Positions 1 through 8,324 of a DNA stretch of 64,000 nt are shown piece by piece. A model generated the notes under the pieces. It searched no databases, had not been told where the DNA came from, and was given only the letters and a program-made list of their open reading frames with translations. The translations under genes and the position numbers were made by a program. Where the stretch lies: the NCBI GenBank assembly GCA_902799745.1, contig CADCBQ010000036.1, positions 1 through 64,000 on the forward strand. The letters run 5' to 3'. The DNA is from Fibrobacter succinogenes. GTDB lineage: Bacteria > Fibrobacterota > Fibrobacteria > Fibrobacterales > Fibrobacteraceae. Within the stretch, counting starts at the first letter, position 1. Every line of letters begins with the position of its first letter.

Positions 1-64
1 CGGTTCGAGCCTCTCGAAAGATGTGGCCAAGTGGCTCGAGAAAAACGGCGTGAAGACGAAATAA
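1..64 (+). CDS. C-terminal tail of a protein, probably flavodoxin (partial)
   Basis: Only the last 20 codons are inside the window, read from base 2 and ending at TAA 62-64. The visible end has a helix-like SKDVAKWLEKNG stretch that resembles the last helix of flavodoxins. The gene lies just before a DUF4405 membrane protein, and that pairing fits a redox role, but the fragment is too short to be sure. A TATATT box for the next gene begins three bases after the stop. Confidence 0.4.
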   Translation, partial: GSSLSKDVAKWLEKNGVKTK

Positions 65-66
65 TG

Positions 67-72
67 TATATT
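67..72 (+). promoter_or_regulatory. -10 box (TATATT) of a probable leaderless transcript
   Basis: TATATT lies 7 bases before the ATG at 80. There is no Shine-Dalgarno sequence in between, so transcription would begin at or very near the start codon. The same layout appears before bioA, moxR and the kinase gene at 57337. Confidence 0.45.
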
Positions 73-79
73 CCTTGAT

Positions 80-745
80 ATGCCTATTTCCGCCAAAATC
101 CGTATGCCGCTTGATATCGCAATGACTGTCGCGACGCTCGTGCTGATGGGCGGCAATTACTTCTTCGAATCGACTGCCGTTCACGAGATTCTGGGCGTGG
201 TGTTGCTCGCTTTGTGGGCGGTGCACATCACGCTGAACCGGCGATTCTTCCTTTCGCTGTTCAAGGGACGCTACAACGCATTCCGCATCTTGCAGGCGGT
301 CGTGAATTGCGGGATCCTTTTGTGCGCGATTTTCTTGATGGTGAGCGGAATCATGCTTTCGAACCACGTGTTCGCCTGGCTCGGGATTGAATCGGGCGCA
401 AATTTTGCCCGCACGGCGCATCTGCTTGCAAGCCACTGGTATTACGTGTTCATGTCGCTCCACATCGGGTTGCATGTGAGCCTGATTGCAAACCGCTTGG
501 GGCTTGCGGGTGCGTTCAAGTCAAAAACGGCCCTAATCGCAACCCGCGTGATTGCCGCTCTCGTGGCGGGTTACGGAATTTACGCCTTCGCCATTCGCGG
601 GCTTTGGAAATACATGTTCCTGCAGCAGCCGTTTTTCTTCTTTGACGCGGAACGCGGCTACGCCCTCTTTTTCGCGGACTATATCGCCATCGTCGTGCTG
701 TTTGCCGTCGCGGTGCATTATGTGGCGAAACTCATGAAGGCGTAG
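80..745 (+). CDS. DUF4405-type (cytochrome b-like) membrane protein
   Basis: This is a 221-residue integral membrane protein with about five to six hydrophobic segments, including roughly residues 13-28, 36-50, 72-92, 120-138 and 200-216. Histidines at 35, 49, 114, 119, 128 and 132 sit in or next to membrane segments. That matches the DUF4405/cytochrome b561-like pattern, in which paired histidines may bind haem. A flavodoxin-like gene ends just upstream, so a role in membrane electron transfer is plausible. The ATG at 80 follows a -10 box by 7 bases and has no ribosome-binding site, which suggests a leaderless message. The exact substrate is unknown. Confidence 0.7.
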   Translation: MPISAKIRMPLDIAMTVATLVLMGGNYFFESTAVHEILGVVLLALWAVHITLNRRFFLSLFKGRYNAFRILQAVVNCGILLCAIFLMVSGIMLSNHVFAWLGIESGANFARTAHLLASHWYYVFMSLHIGLHVSLIANRLGLAGAFKSKTALIATRVIAALVAGYGIYAFAIRGLWKYMFLQQPFFFFDAERGYALFFADYIAIVVLFAVAVHYVAKLMKA

Positions 746-747
746 AT

Positions 748-766
748 TTGTACATTATTAGTACAA
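748..766. repeat. Inverted repeat TTGTAC-N7-GTACAA
   Basis: A perfect 6-bp inverted repeat lies just after the stop of the membrane-protein gene and overlaps the ATG at 766. It could be an operator or a small hairpin. Only its symmetry supports a role. Confidence 0.3.
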
Positions 767-1125
767 TGAAGCGTATTAAACAAAATATTCTGTCGATGAT
801 TGCAGTCGCGTTATTCGCGATTCTTTCTGCTATTGTCGAGGGCTCTTTTGTTTACGATTACGGCGCTGAACTTGGTCAGGTTGCAGAGAGCGATAAAGTT
901 TTCGCTGCTCACGATTTTGCCGATAATCCGTTATACCTGACTTGAGAATCAACAGCTGATGCAACACTGCTTACGCGCAGTTCGACAACGTCCAAACAGG
1001 TTACACCGTTTGCGACTAAAATCGCGCGGTCAACTATTTGCATCCATTGCGGCTTCCCTTTACCGCTAGTTTATCAAAAACCTAAAGAATATTACGTTTA
1101 CACGCTAGAGCGAATGCTCTGTTAG
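766..1125 (+). pseudogene. Small exported-protein ORF interrupted by an in-frame TGA
   Basis: From ATG 766 a 59-codon ORF begins with a signal-peptide-like stretch (KRIKQN then a hydrophobic run) and stops at TGA 943-945. The same frame stays open for another 59 codons and ends at TAG 1123-1125. The second half contains an IHCGF motif and reads like ordinary protein. Either the first 59-residue product is the real gene, or a roughly 119-residue gene has a nonsense change. There is no ribosome-binding site. The product is not recognised, and codon use is less typical than in neighbouring genes. Confidence 0.3.
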
Positions 1126-1160
1126 CAAGTTCTTTCTCCAAGCCTTAACGTCAAAACAAC

Positions 1161-1185
1161 GCTCTCTCGGGTAATCCGGGAGAGC
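1161..1185 (+). terminator. Hairpin, possible weak terminator
   Basis: GCTCTC and GAGAGC pair around CGG/CCG and a short loop. The T-rich tract only begins about 20 bases later, so this is a weak terminator candidate ahead of the next promoter. Confidence 0.35.
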
Positions 1186-1216
1186 ATTATCTTTGGGAGA
1201 ATGGATTTTTTTTATT

Positions 1217-1244
1217 TTGACTTAGAGCTAACTTTAGGTATGGT
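1217..1244 (+). promoter_or_regulatory. Promoter for the MBL-fold gene
   Basis: TTGACT (1217-1222) and TATGGT (1239-1244) are separated by 16 bases. They lie 12 bases before the GTG start at 1257, so the leader would be very short. Confidence 0.5.
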
Positions 1245-1256
1245 AACGGACCAAAC

Positions 1257-2339
1257 GTGAAAAAACTAACGAAGAAAATGAAAATTATGATTATCGCACT
1301 TTCGACCCTTTTTATTCTGGGAACCGTTGGCGTGCTGTTCCTGAACCAGGCAAAATTTGGGCGTATTCCGCAAGGCAAACGCCTTGAACGCATCAAACAG
1401 TCACCGCATTACGATGGTCAAAAGTTCGTGAATGACGAAAAGACTGTCACAATGACGGGCGATAAGAACTTGTTTGAAACGACGCTTAAATTCTTGTTCG
1501 GCAAAAGGTCGCAAACCGTTCCCGATACAGCGCTGACGGTCGTCAAAACGGACTTGAAATCGCTGCCACAGGACCGCGATTGGATTGTATGGTTCGGACA
1601 CTCTTCGTATTTGATGAACTTATCTGGGAAGAAGATTCTTGTGGATCCCGTGTTTTATCAGGGTTCGCCAGTAAGCTTTGTGAACAAGATGTTCAAGGGA
1701 ACCGACGTTTACAAGCCTGTTGACATGCCGGATATCGATTACCTGGTGATTTCACACGATCACTGGGATCATTTGGATTATCAGGCCGTGAAGGAACTTG
1801 AACCACGCGTAAAGTGTGTGGTGACGGGGCTTGGTGTGGGTGAACATTTTGAATACTGGGGTTACCCCGTCGAGAAACTTGTGGAACTCGATTGGTGGGA
1901 TTCTTTCGACTTGGGCGAAGGCTTTAACGTGACGTCGACTCCGGCAAGGCATTTTTCGGGTCGTGGGATAAGGTCGAATAAAACGTTGTGGTCTTCGTTT
2001 GTATTCAAAACGCCAAAGCGTTCCGTTTGGATTGGCGGAGATAGCGGCTATGGTAAACATTTTAAGAAAATTGGTGAAAAATTTGCGGATGTCGATCTGG
2101 CTATTTTGGAAAACGGGCAGTACAATGAAGATTGGAACCAAATTCATGCCTTGCCCGAACAGCTCAGCAAAGAAATGCTGGACCTGAATGCAAACCGCTA
2201 CATGACGGTTCATCATTCTAAGTTCTGCTTAGCTTACCATACTTACTTCGAACCGCTCGAAAATGCGAAACGGGCCGCTCAGGAATCGGGCAAGCCCGTG
2301 CTTATGCCGCAAATGGGCGAAGTCGTGTACCTGGAGTAA
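1257..2339 (+). CDS. MBL-fold metallohydrolase (UlaG/NAPE-PLD-like)
   Basis: This 360-residue protein has an N-terminal hydrophobic anchor or signal segment (about residues 9-28). It is followed by a beta-lactamase-fold hydrolase domain with the core SHDHWDHLDY metal motif near residue 165, FGHSSY near 119, a GGDSGY strand motif near 262 and a late VHHSKF histidine pair near 321. The order matches the UlaG/N-acyl-phosphatidylethanolamine phospholipase D-like branch of metallo-beta-lactamases, which act on phosphoesters or lactones. The start is GTG; an ATG 7 codons later is the alternative. It probably sits in the periplasm or is membrane-tethered. The natural substrate cannot be told. Confidence 0.75.
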   Translation: MKKLTKKMKIMIIALSTLFILGTVGVLFLNQAKFGRIPQGKRLERIKQSPHYDGQKFVNDEKTVTMTGDKNLFETTLKFLFGKRSQTVPDTALTVVKTDLKSLPQDRDWIVWFGHSSYLMNLSGKKILVDPVFYQGSPVSFVNKMFKGTDVYKPVDMPDIDYLVISHDHWDHLDYQAVKELEPRVKCVVTGLGVGEHFEYWGYPVEKLVELDWWDSFDLGEGFNVTSTPARHFSGRGIRSNKTLWSSFVFKTPKRSVWIGGDSGYGKHFKKIGEKFADVDLAILENGQYNEDWNQIHALPEQLSKEMLDLNANRYMTVHHSKFCLAYHTYFEPLENAKRAAQESGKPVLMPQMGEVVYLE

Positions 2340-2385
2340 ATTGCATTACCAAAGTTAGTGCATCGATGGCGATGTAGCATTTTTC

Positions 2386-2391
2386 TATATT
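2386..2391 (+). promoter_or_regulatory. -10 box (TATATT) ahead of bioA, probable leaderless start
   Basis: TATATT lies 9 bases before the bioA ATG, with no Shine-Dalgarno sequence between them. No good -35 hexamer is seen. Confidence 0.45.
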
Positions 2392-2400
2392 TGGCCGCAA

Positions 2401-3711
2401 ATGAAAAACCTTTTAGATTTTGATAGCGCACATTTGTGGCATCCGTATGCGGCGCTGAAAAATACTCCCGCAAGATTTCTTGCCAAGACAGCTCACGGAA
2501 CAACGATAGAAACGGCAGACGGCTTGAAACTGATTGACGCCGTGTCTAGCTGGTGGTGCATGGCGCATGGGCATAACGCCCCTGAAATCGTCGAGGCGAT
2601 TCAGAAGCAGAGTGAAAAGATGTGCCACGTGATGTTCGGCGGTTTTACGCACGAGCCCGCGATTGAGTTGGGCGAAAAGCTTGTGAAGTTTTTGCCCGAA
2701 GGATTGAACAAGATTTTCTTTGCGGATTCGGGAAGCATTGCCGTGGAATGCAGCGCCAAGATGGCGGTGCAGTACCAGTATTCCCTTGGACATCCGGAGC
2801 GTTGCAAGTTGGTCGCGTTGAAGGGCGGCTATCACGGCGATACCGCAGGCGCGATGGCGCTTAGCGATCCAGACGGAATGCATACGCTTTTCCGCGGAAT
2901 CATGCCGCATCATTATTTTGCGGAACGTCCGAACTGCCGCTATGACGAGGCGTGGAATCCGACGGATTTCGCTTCGATGGAACGCGTTGTCGAAGAATAT
3001 AAGGGTGAAATTGCCGCTGTGATTTGCGAGCCCGTGTTTCAGGGCGGAAACGGCATGTGGCTTTACAATGCGGGTTACCTGAAATCACTCCGCGAACTTT
3101 GCGACCGTTACGGTATCTTGTTGATTCTAGATGAAATTGCCGCTGGCTTTTACCGAACGGGGCCGCGCTTTGCAATGATGCATGCGGGGATAACACCGGA
3201 CATCATGTGCATTGGCAAGGCGCTCACGGGCGGAAGCATTACGATGGCGGCCTGCGTTGCGTCCGAGAAAGTTGCCGAAACGATTACGAACAGCAAGATT
3301 CCTGCGTTTATGCACGGCCCTACCTACATGGCGAACCCGTTGGCCTGTGCCGCGGGAATCGCTTCGCTTTCGCTGTTCGAAAGTCGCGATTATGCGGGTG
3401 AAGTCGCGCGAATCGAAGGTCGCCTCCGTGCCAACTTGGAACCGCTCCGTTCGCTTGAAAATGCAGCGGATGTGCGTGTACTTGGCGCAGTTGGCGTCTT
3501 GGAACTCAAGGCAAAGCCGAGTGCCGAAGATATTTTGAAAGTGATTCGTGAAACTGGCGTGTGGCTCAGGCCGTTCTGCAATTACGTCTATACGATGCCG
3601 CCGTTCATTACGACCGATGCCGAAATCGACCGCATCTGCGAAGCCATCAAGATGATTGGCGAATGTGAACCCGCGCCGATTGTGGAAGGCGAAGACGAAT
3701 TTCATGAGTGA
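2401..3711 (+). CDS. bioA: Adenosylmethionine-8-amino-7-oxononanoate aminotransferase
   Basis: BioA transfers the amino group of S-adenosylmethionine to 7-keto-8-aminopelargonate to make 7,8-diaminopelargonate in biotin synthesis. The 436-residue protein is full length for the class III PLP aminotransferase family. It shows HLWHPYA near the N-terminus, SSWWC around residue 48, GGYHGDT near 142, the LDEIAAGF PLP-aspartate motif near 243, and the PLP lysine in CIGKALTGG near 273. It opens the bioA-bioW-bioF-bioD cluster, and its stop overlaps the bioW start. The start codon follows a TATATT box by 9 bases and lacks an SD. Confidence 0.95.
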   Translation: MKNLLDFDSAHLWHPYAALKNTPARFLAKTAHGTTIETADGLKLIDAVSSWWCMAHGHNAPEIVEAIQKQSEKMCHVMFGGFTHEPAIELGEKLVKFLPEGLNKIFFADSGSIAVECSAKMAVQYQYSLGHPERCKLVALKGGYHGDTAGAMALSDPDGMHTLFRGIMPHHYFAERPNCRYDEAWNPTDFASMERVVEEYKGEIAAVICEPVFQGGNGMWLYNAGYLKSLRELCDRYGILLILDEIAAGFYRTGPRFAMMHAGITPDIMCIGKALTGGSITMAACVASEKVAETITNSKIPAFMHGPTYMANPLACAAGIASLSLFESRDYAGEVARIEGRLRANLEPLRSLENAADVRVLGAVGVLELKAKPSAEDILKVIRETGVWLRPFCNYVYTMPPFITTDAEIDRICEAIKMIGECEPAPIVEGEDEFHE

Positions 3712-4453
3712 TATGGAATATTATAGTTTGAAAATGCGTGCCTCGCAGCAAGTGGGTGAAGGTGAACAGAAACACGAACAGCATATTTCTGGTGCAGAAC
3801 GCATTGTGGGGCGCGACAGTGTCGAAGCGGTTTGTTCCGCAATGGTCAAACGTGCCATGACGCATTCCAAGGGCGACCCGGATTTTATCAATGTGAAAAT
3901 TGAAAAGGTTCATGAAAGCGATATCCAGATTTTAAAGGCCTTGCCGGTGACGCGTGTTGATGTGGATACATGGCAGGAAGGGCTGGAGAAGGCTTTTGGA
4001 CTGATTGGTGATGCTGCTGCCGGCGTTCGCGAAAAACTTCCGGAACTCCTGCGCGAAACGTTCCCGATGCGTGGGGCGATGCTCTACGATATCGCGACGG
4101 GAAACCGCCTAGAACCGGACCACGAACGCGGTGTGCGGGCGACATACATGGATGCGCTTCATTCAAGCGAAGTGGATGGCTGCAAGAATCATTTTAACGA
4201 AGCGATTGTGCTTGCGACTAAGGTGGCGAATGCCCCCGGAATGGTTGCGGAATTTTGCGTGAGCGATGACCCGAATTACGTGACGGGCTATGTCGCGAGC
4301 AAGGAACTCGGTTACGTGCGCATCATGAAGATGAAGGAAATGGGTGATGAAAACGGAGGCCGCATTTTCTTGTTTGATTCGCGCAAGGCATCTGCCGAAG
4401 AATGTATCGAATACTTGCAGAAGAAGAAAGTTTTGGTGGATGTCGGGGCATGA
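3704..4453 (+). CDS. bioW: 6-carboxyhexanoate-CoA ligase (pimeloyl-CoA synthetase)
   Basis: BioW activates pimelate with CoA and ATP to pimeloyl-CoA, the precursor used by BioF. From ATG 3704 the 249-residue protein begins with an EYYSLKMRAS segment followed by HISGAERIV, both diagnostic of BioW. This start overlaps the end of bioA by 8 bases and is preferred to an in-frame start upstream inside bioA, because it puts the conserved N-terminus at the beginning. The last four bases overlap bioF (ATGA). With BioW, the cell could take pimelate rather than use the BioC/BioH route. Confidence 0.92.
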   Translation: MSDMEYYSLKMRASQQVGEGEQKHEQHISGAERIVGRDSVEAVCSAMVKRAMTHSKGDPDFINVKIEKVHESDIQILKALPVTRVDVDTWQEGLEKAFGLIGDAAAGVREKLPELLRETFPMRGAMLYDIATGNRLEPDHERGVRATYMDALHSSEVDGCKNHFNEAIVLATKVANAPGMVAEFCVSDDPNYVTGYVASKELGYVRIMKMKEMGDENGGRIFLFDSRKASAEECIEYLQKKKVLVDVGA

Positions 4454-5682
4454 GTCGCATTCTTGACATTTTTACGAAAGACGCTTTGGAAACGGCTCGT
4501 GCGAATAATACTTACCGCTCGATGCGCTTGATGGAAACGCCGGAATCGTCGTGCGTGAAAATTCGCACGCCCAATGGCGCTTCGCAGGAACAGATCCTGC
4601 TGGCTTCCAATTCTTACCTGGACTTGGCGAACGTCGACGAACTCAAGCAGGCAATGGCCCAGGCGGTTTTGGAATGGGGTACAGGTAGCGGCGGGGCTCG
4701 CCTTACGACGGGCAACAAGTCTCCGCATCAGGAATTGGAAGAATTTATCGCAAAATTCAAATGCGAAGAATCCGCTATCACGTTCAATACGGGCTACATG
4801 GCGAATGTCGGTACGATTTCGGCATTGTGTGGCAAGAACGACTTTATCTTTAGCGATGAATTGAACCACGCGAGCATTATTGACGGAATCAGGTTGTCGC
4901 GAGCCAAATGCTTTGTCTATAAGCATAACGATATGGCGGATTTGGCACGCGTGATTTCGGCGGCCAAGGCTGAATTTAACATACGTGAAATGCCCGCGGA
5001 ACTCGGTGCCGTTTCGGCTTTCCGTGGGCTTATCGTGACCGACGCTGTTTTCAGCATGGATGGCGACCTTGCGGATTTGCCGGAACTTCTGCGGATTGCA
5101 AAAGAAAATGATTGCCTCTTGATGATTGATGAAGCGCACGCTACGGGCGTGCTCGGCAAGACCGGGCGCGGGCTTGCCGAACACTACGGCTGTGCTCACG
5201 CCGATGTTACTGTTGGGACTTTGAGCAAAGCCGTCGCCGCCGAGGGCGGCTTCGTGGCGGGCAAGCAACAACTGATTGATTTTTTGCGCAACAAGGCCCG
5301 CAGTTTTATCTTTACGACGGCGATGGCGCCTGCCGTTGCCGCTGCAGCCTGCAACAACTTGCACTACATCGATGCGCATCCAGAACGCGTGCAGAACTTA
5401 CGCGATAACGTGAAATTTTTCTGCGATGCCTTGCAACGCGAAGGAGTGAATGTTGACCAGTCTCCGTCTGCAATAGTTCCGATAGTCATCGGTGACGAAG
5501 CACGCGCGCTTGAAATATCCGCCGCGCTTCAAAATGCGGGAATACTCATCCCCGCGATTCGCTATCCGACAGTCGCCAAGGGGCAAGCCCGCCTCCGTGC
5601 AAGCTTGATGGCCACACACACGCATGAACAACTTCATGCCGCCGCTAGCGTCATATCCCAAATTATAAAATCAACAAAATAG
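4450..5682 (+). CDS. bioF: 8-amino-7-oxononanoate synthase
   Basis: BioF condenses pimeloyl-CoA with L-alanine, releasing CO2, in the first ring-building step of biotin synthesis. The 410-residue protein is an alpha-oxoamine synthase: ASNSYLDLA near 50, GSGGARLTTG near 77, DEAHATGVLG near 231 and the PLP lysine in GTLSKAVAAEGG near 259. ATG 4450 overlaps the bioW stop (ATGA), which argues for translational coupling. A longer ORF starts 16 codons earlier inside bioW and is rejected. Confidence 0.94.
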   Translation: MSRILDIFTKDALETARANNTYRSMRLMETPESSCVKIRTPNGASQEQILLASNSYLDLANVDELKQAMAQAVLEWGTGSGGARLTTGNKSPHQELEEFIAKFKCEESAITFNTGYMANVGTISALCGKNDFIFSDELNHASIIDGIRLSRAKCFVYKHNDMADLARVISAAKAEFNIREMPAELGAVSAFRGLIVTDAVFSMDGDLADLPELLRIAKENDCLLMIDEAHATGVLGKTGRGLAEHYGCAHADVTVGTLSKAVAAEGGFVAGKQQLIDFLRNKARSFIFTTAMAPAVAAAACNNLHYIDAHPERVQNLRDNVKFFCDALQREGVNVDQSPSAIVPIVIGDEARALEISAALQNAGILIPAIRYPTVAKGQARLRASLMATHTHEQLHAAASVISQIIKSTK

Positions 5683-5687
5683 ATTTT

Positions 5688-5728
5688 TCGATTCTGCAAC
5701 ATCGTTGCTTCACTCAGGATGACAAAGT
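5688..5728. repeat. Dispersed intergenic repeat fragment
   Basis: The bioF-bioD spacer holds a stretch containing TTCGATTCTGCAAC and CTTCACTCAGGATGACA. It looks like a dispersed non-coding repeat rather than a gene. Only partial look-alikes (for example GGATGACA near 9914) are seen elsewhere in the window, so its copy number needs the whole genome. Confidence 0.35.
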
Positions 5729-5738
5729 AAAGGTTCAT

Positions 5739-6449
5739 ATGCTTCAAAAAAATCTTTCGTCTCTCGTCTCTCGTCTTTCGTCTAAACCTAAGGGTTATTT
5801 CGTTACAGCCACCGGAACCGATGTCGGCAAAACATTCATTACCGCCCTTCTCGTAAAAAAATGGCGCGATTCCGGCATTGACGCTGGCTACTACAAGGCG
5901 GCCCTCAGCGGCGCAGAACTCCGCGACGGCAAATGGGTTGCAGGTGATGCCGATTACGTGAAACGCATCGCAAATCTTCCCGATACGCAAGAACAACTCG
6001 TGAGTTATGTCTATAAAGAAGCGGTCTCGCCGCATCTCGCTGCCCGCAAAGAAGGCAACCCCGTAGAAATTGCGAAAGTCCAGGCTGATTTTAAAGCGGC
6101 TTATGCTCGCCACGAATTTGTTTTTGCGGAAGGCAGCGGCGGAATCATTTGCCCCATCCGCTACGATGACCAGAAAGTATTCCTCGTCGATATTATGAAA
6201 ATGTTGGACCTTCCGCTGCTTATTGTTACGACAGCGGCCCTCGGCTCCATTAACGCCTGCGTGCTTACGGTAGAATACGCTCGCAGCCGCGGCCTCGATG
6301 TCCGCGGGCTCATCGTGAACCGCTACGGCTGTAGCGGCAACCTCGAAATGGAAGACGACAACATCCGCATGATGCAAGACCTGACGGGGCTTGAAATCCT
6401 TGCAAAAGTAAAAAACGGCGACACAGATCTAGGTGTGCAACCGTTTTAA
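5739..6449 (+). CDS. bioD: Dethiobiotin synthetase
   Basis: BioD closes the ureido ring of dethiobiotin from diaminopelargonate, CO2 and ATP. The P-loop GTDVGKTF is near residue 30, the KAALSG substrate motif near 54, and EGSGGIICP near 131. The protein is 236 residues, with about 17 extra residues before the first beta strand. That extension is encoded by a TCGTCTC simple repeat resembling one at 57289-57318. No start codon occurs between it and the conserved core, and AAAGG lies 6 bases before ATG 5739, so the repeat appears to be translated. bioB is not in the window. Confidence 0.92.
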   Translation: MLQKNLSSLVSRLSSKPKGYFVTATGTDVGKTFITALLVKKWRDSGIDAGYYKAALSGAELRDGKWVAGDADYVKRIANLPDTQEQLVSYVYKEAVSPHLAARKEGNPVEIAKVQADFKAAYARHEFVFAEGSGGIICPIRYDDQKVFLVDIMKMLDLPLLIVTTAALGSINACVLTVEYARSRGLDVRGLIVNRYGCSGNLEMEDDNIRMMQDLTGLEILAKVKNGDTDLGVQPF

Positions 6450-6476
6450 AAAAATAAAGGAACTTCGCGGAGGTCG

Positions 6477-7589
6477 CTACGATGCGTCAATATCGGCGGC
6501 GATATGCAGGTCGTAGTCGGGGTAGGCTTCGCTGATTTCCTTGTGCAGGATGTCCAGACCTTCTTGAGGCTTGATTTCGAAGTTCATGACCACGTCAAAA
6601 CGCATGGTGCGGTCTTCGAGGTTCACATAAAAGCCGTGGAGTTGCAATGCCCAAGGGTGCTCCTTTACCAACTTCAACACGTTGCTGCGAATTTTGGCAG
6701 CTTCGTCATTCTTGGTGTTGTGTGAATACACGCCTACGCCCGTGAGAATCACGCCGGTTTCTTTGAGTACGCGTGCCTGTACCCTGCGTGTCAGTACGTC
6801 GACTTCTTCGACGGTCATGGTGTCGGGGAGTTCCAAGTGCACGGAACCGAGAAACTTGTCTGGACCGTAATTGTTGAGAATGACGTCGTAAGCGCCACGG
6901 ACTTGCGGTTCTTCGGTGAGCAGCGCCTTGATTTTCTTGACCAGGTCGCCATCGGCGCGCTTGCCCAGAATGTCGTCCAGGGTTTCGATCAGCATGCCGA
7001 TGCCCGACTTGATGATGAATCCTGAAATCACGAGGCCTACGTAGGCTTCAAGCGAAATGCCTGTGAGAATGAAGACGATGGCCGAAGCCAGCACCGAAAG
7101 GGAGAGAATGGCGTCGAACAGGGCGTCTGCACCCGATGCCACGAGTGCGCCTGAGTTTACGCGTTCGCCTTGGCGTTTCACGAATTTGCCGAGCACGAGT
7201 TTTACCACCACCGCCGAGGCGATAATCACCAACGAAGCCGTGGAGTAGTCCGCTGTTTCGGGGTGGATGATTTTCTTGACGGATTCCACCGCCGAGGTGC
7301 CGCCGGCGTAAAGCACGATTGCCGCAACTACCATTGCGCTCAGGTATTCGATTCGACCGTAACCGAGCGGGTGTTTTTTGTCGGGTAGTTTATTCGAAAG
7401 TTTTGCGCCTACAATCGTAATGACCGAAGACAGTGCGTCGGAAAGGTTGTTCACCGCATCGAGTGTCACGGCGATGGAGTTGGTGGCAAAGCCTACGAAT
7501 GCCTTGAATGCCGATAGCACGATATTTGCCGCGATGCCGATAATACTTGTCCGGACAATAACCTTTTGGCGGTTTTCCGTTTCGTTCAT
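6477..7589 (-). CDS. Cation diffusion facilitator (CDF) metal transporter
   Basis: This 370-residue CDF-family efflux protein exports divalent metal ions in exchange for protons across the inner membrane. It has about six membrane helices in the first 220 residues. Acidic metal-site motifs are NNLSD in helix 2 and DALFD in helix 5, and a cytoplasmic C-terminal domain (GVGVYSHN and a later VNLEDRTMRFDV strand) follows. The ORF could begin 59 codons upstream inside the reductase gene, but ATG 7589 gives the normal family N-terminus and clears that gene. The NxxxD/DxxxD sites do not settle which metal is moved. It sits 10 bases downstream of the flavin reductase, probably in one transcript. Confidence 0.85.
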   Translation of the reverse strand: MNETENRQKVIVRTSIIGIAANIVLSAFKAFVGFATNSIAVTLDAVNNLSDALSSVITIVGAKLSNKLPDKKHPLGYGRIEYLSAMVVAAIVLYAGGTSAVESVKKIIHPETADYSTASLVIIASAVVVKLVLGKFVKRQGERVNSGALVASGADALFDAILSLSVLASAIVFILTGISLEAYVGLVISGFIIKSGIGMLIETLDDILGKRADGDLVKKIKALLTEEPQVRGAYDVILNNYGPDKFLGSVHLELPDTMTVEEVDVLTRRVQARVLKETGVILTGVGVYSHNTKNDEAAKIRSNVLKLVKEHPWALQLHGFYVNLEDRTMRFDVVMNFEIKPQEGLDILHKEISEAYPDYDLHIAADIDAS

Positions 7590-7599
7590 GTGAAAACTC

Positions 7600-8181
7600 T
7601 TAGCGGATGAAGTTCGTATAAATTTTCTTTTCGGCAACAGGCTGCGCAATGCCCGCCTGCTTGCCGGCTTCGATGCTCTTGAGGAGCCAAGCCATGTTGC
7701 GGCCAAGTTCGCGCATGATCTGCACGCCTTCTTCGTCCTTGAGCACGTCTTCGGGGCTTGAACCATGAACCATGTTCCAGTAGCGCGAGGTTACGAGGGG
7801 CTGCTGCGCGAATGTGGGGTACTTGTTCAGCGCATCAAGAGTGGCACTGGTGCCTGCGCGGCGTGCCGATGCGATCGTGGCGGCAGGCTTAAAGAGCAGT
7901 TCCGCTTCGGCGAGGCCGTAGAGCCTGTCGAGGAACATCAGCATTTCGCCGCTGGGGGAGGCGTAGTAGACCGGCGAACCGTAGACGACTGCGTCGGCGG
8001 ACTTCAAGATTTCCTTGGCTTCGTGGACGACGGCGTCCGTTTCGCCCTTGAGCACGCGGCCCCCGACAAAGAAGATTTCGGTTTCGATGCCCGCGGCGTT
8101 GAGTTCGCCTGCGACGATGTTCAGGGCGGTGTAGGTGCAGCCCTTTTCGCGGCGGCTGCCGTTAAATAAGACGACTTTCAT
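7600..8181 (-). CDS. NADPH-dependent FMN reductase / flavodoxin-family oxidoreductase
   Basis: This 193-residue flavodoxin-fold protein starts with VVLFNGSRREKGCTYTAL, the FMN phosphate-binding loop, and has GSPVYYASPSGEM near residue 79 for the isoalloxazine ring. The family reduces flavin or quinone-like and iron substrates with NAD(P)H in the cytoplasm. ATG 8181 is chosen over an upstream in-frame start because it directly precedes the first beta strand. It is followed by the CDF transporter and diverges from the xylanase gene. Confidence 0.85.
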   Translation of the reverse strand: MKVVLFNGSRREKGCTYTALNIVAGELNAAGIETEIFFVGGRVLKGETDAVVHEAKEILKSADAVVYGSPVYYASPSGEMLMFLDRLYGLAEAELLFKPAATIASARRAGTSATLDALNKYPTFAQQPLVTSRYWNMVHGSSPEDVLKDEEGVQIMRELGRNMAWLLKSIEAGKQAGIAQPVAEKKIYTNFIR

Positions 8182-8324
8182 GATAAACTCCGGTGTGCTT
8201 GATATTCCCTTTGAAAGATACAACATTCTATTGTCATTTTATCAAAGCTAATTCAATTTTAGCCGTAAATAAAGCGAATTTTTCAACTTATTTTATAGTA
8301 AGTAAAGTTCAATTGGGAGGTTTT

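Noticed and set aside
943..945. In-frame TGA as selenocysteine codon
   Set aside because: No SECIS-like hairpin with a conserved loop is seen just after the TGA and the protein is not a known selenoprotein.
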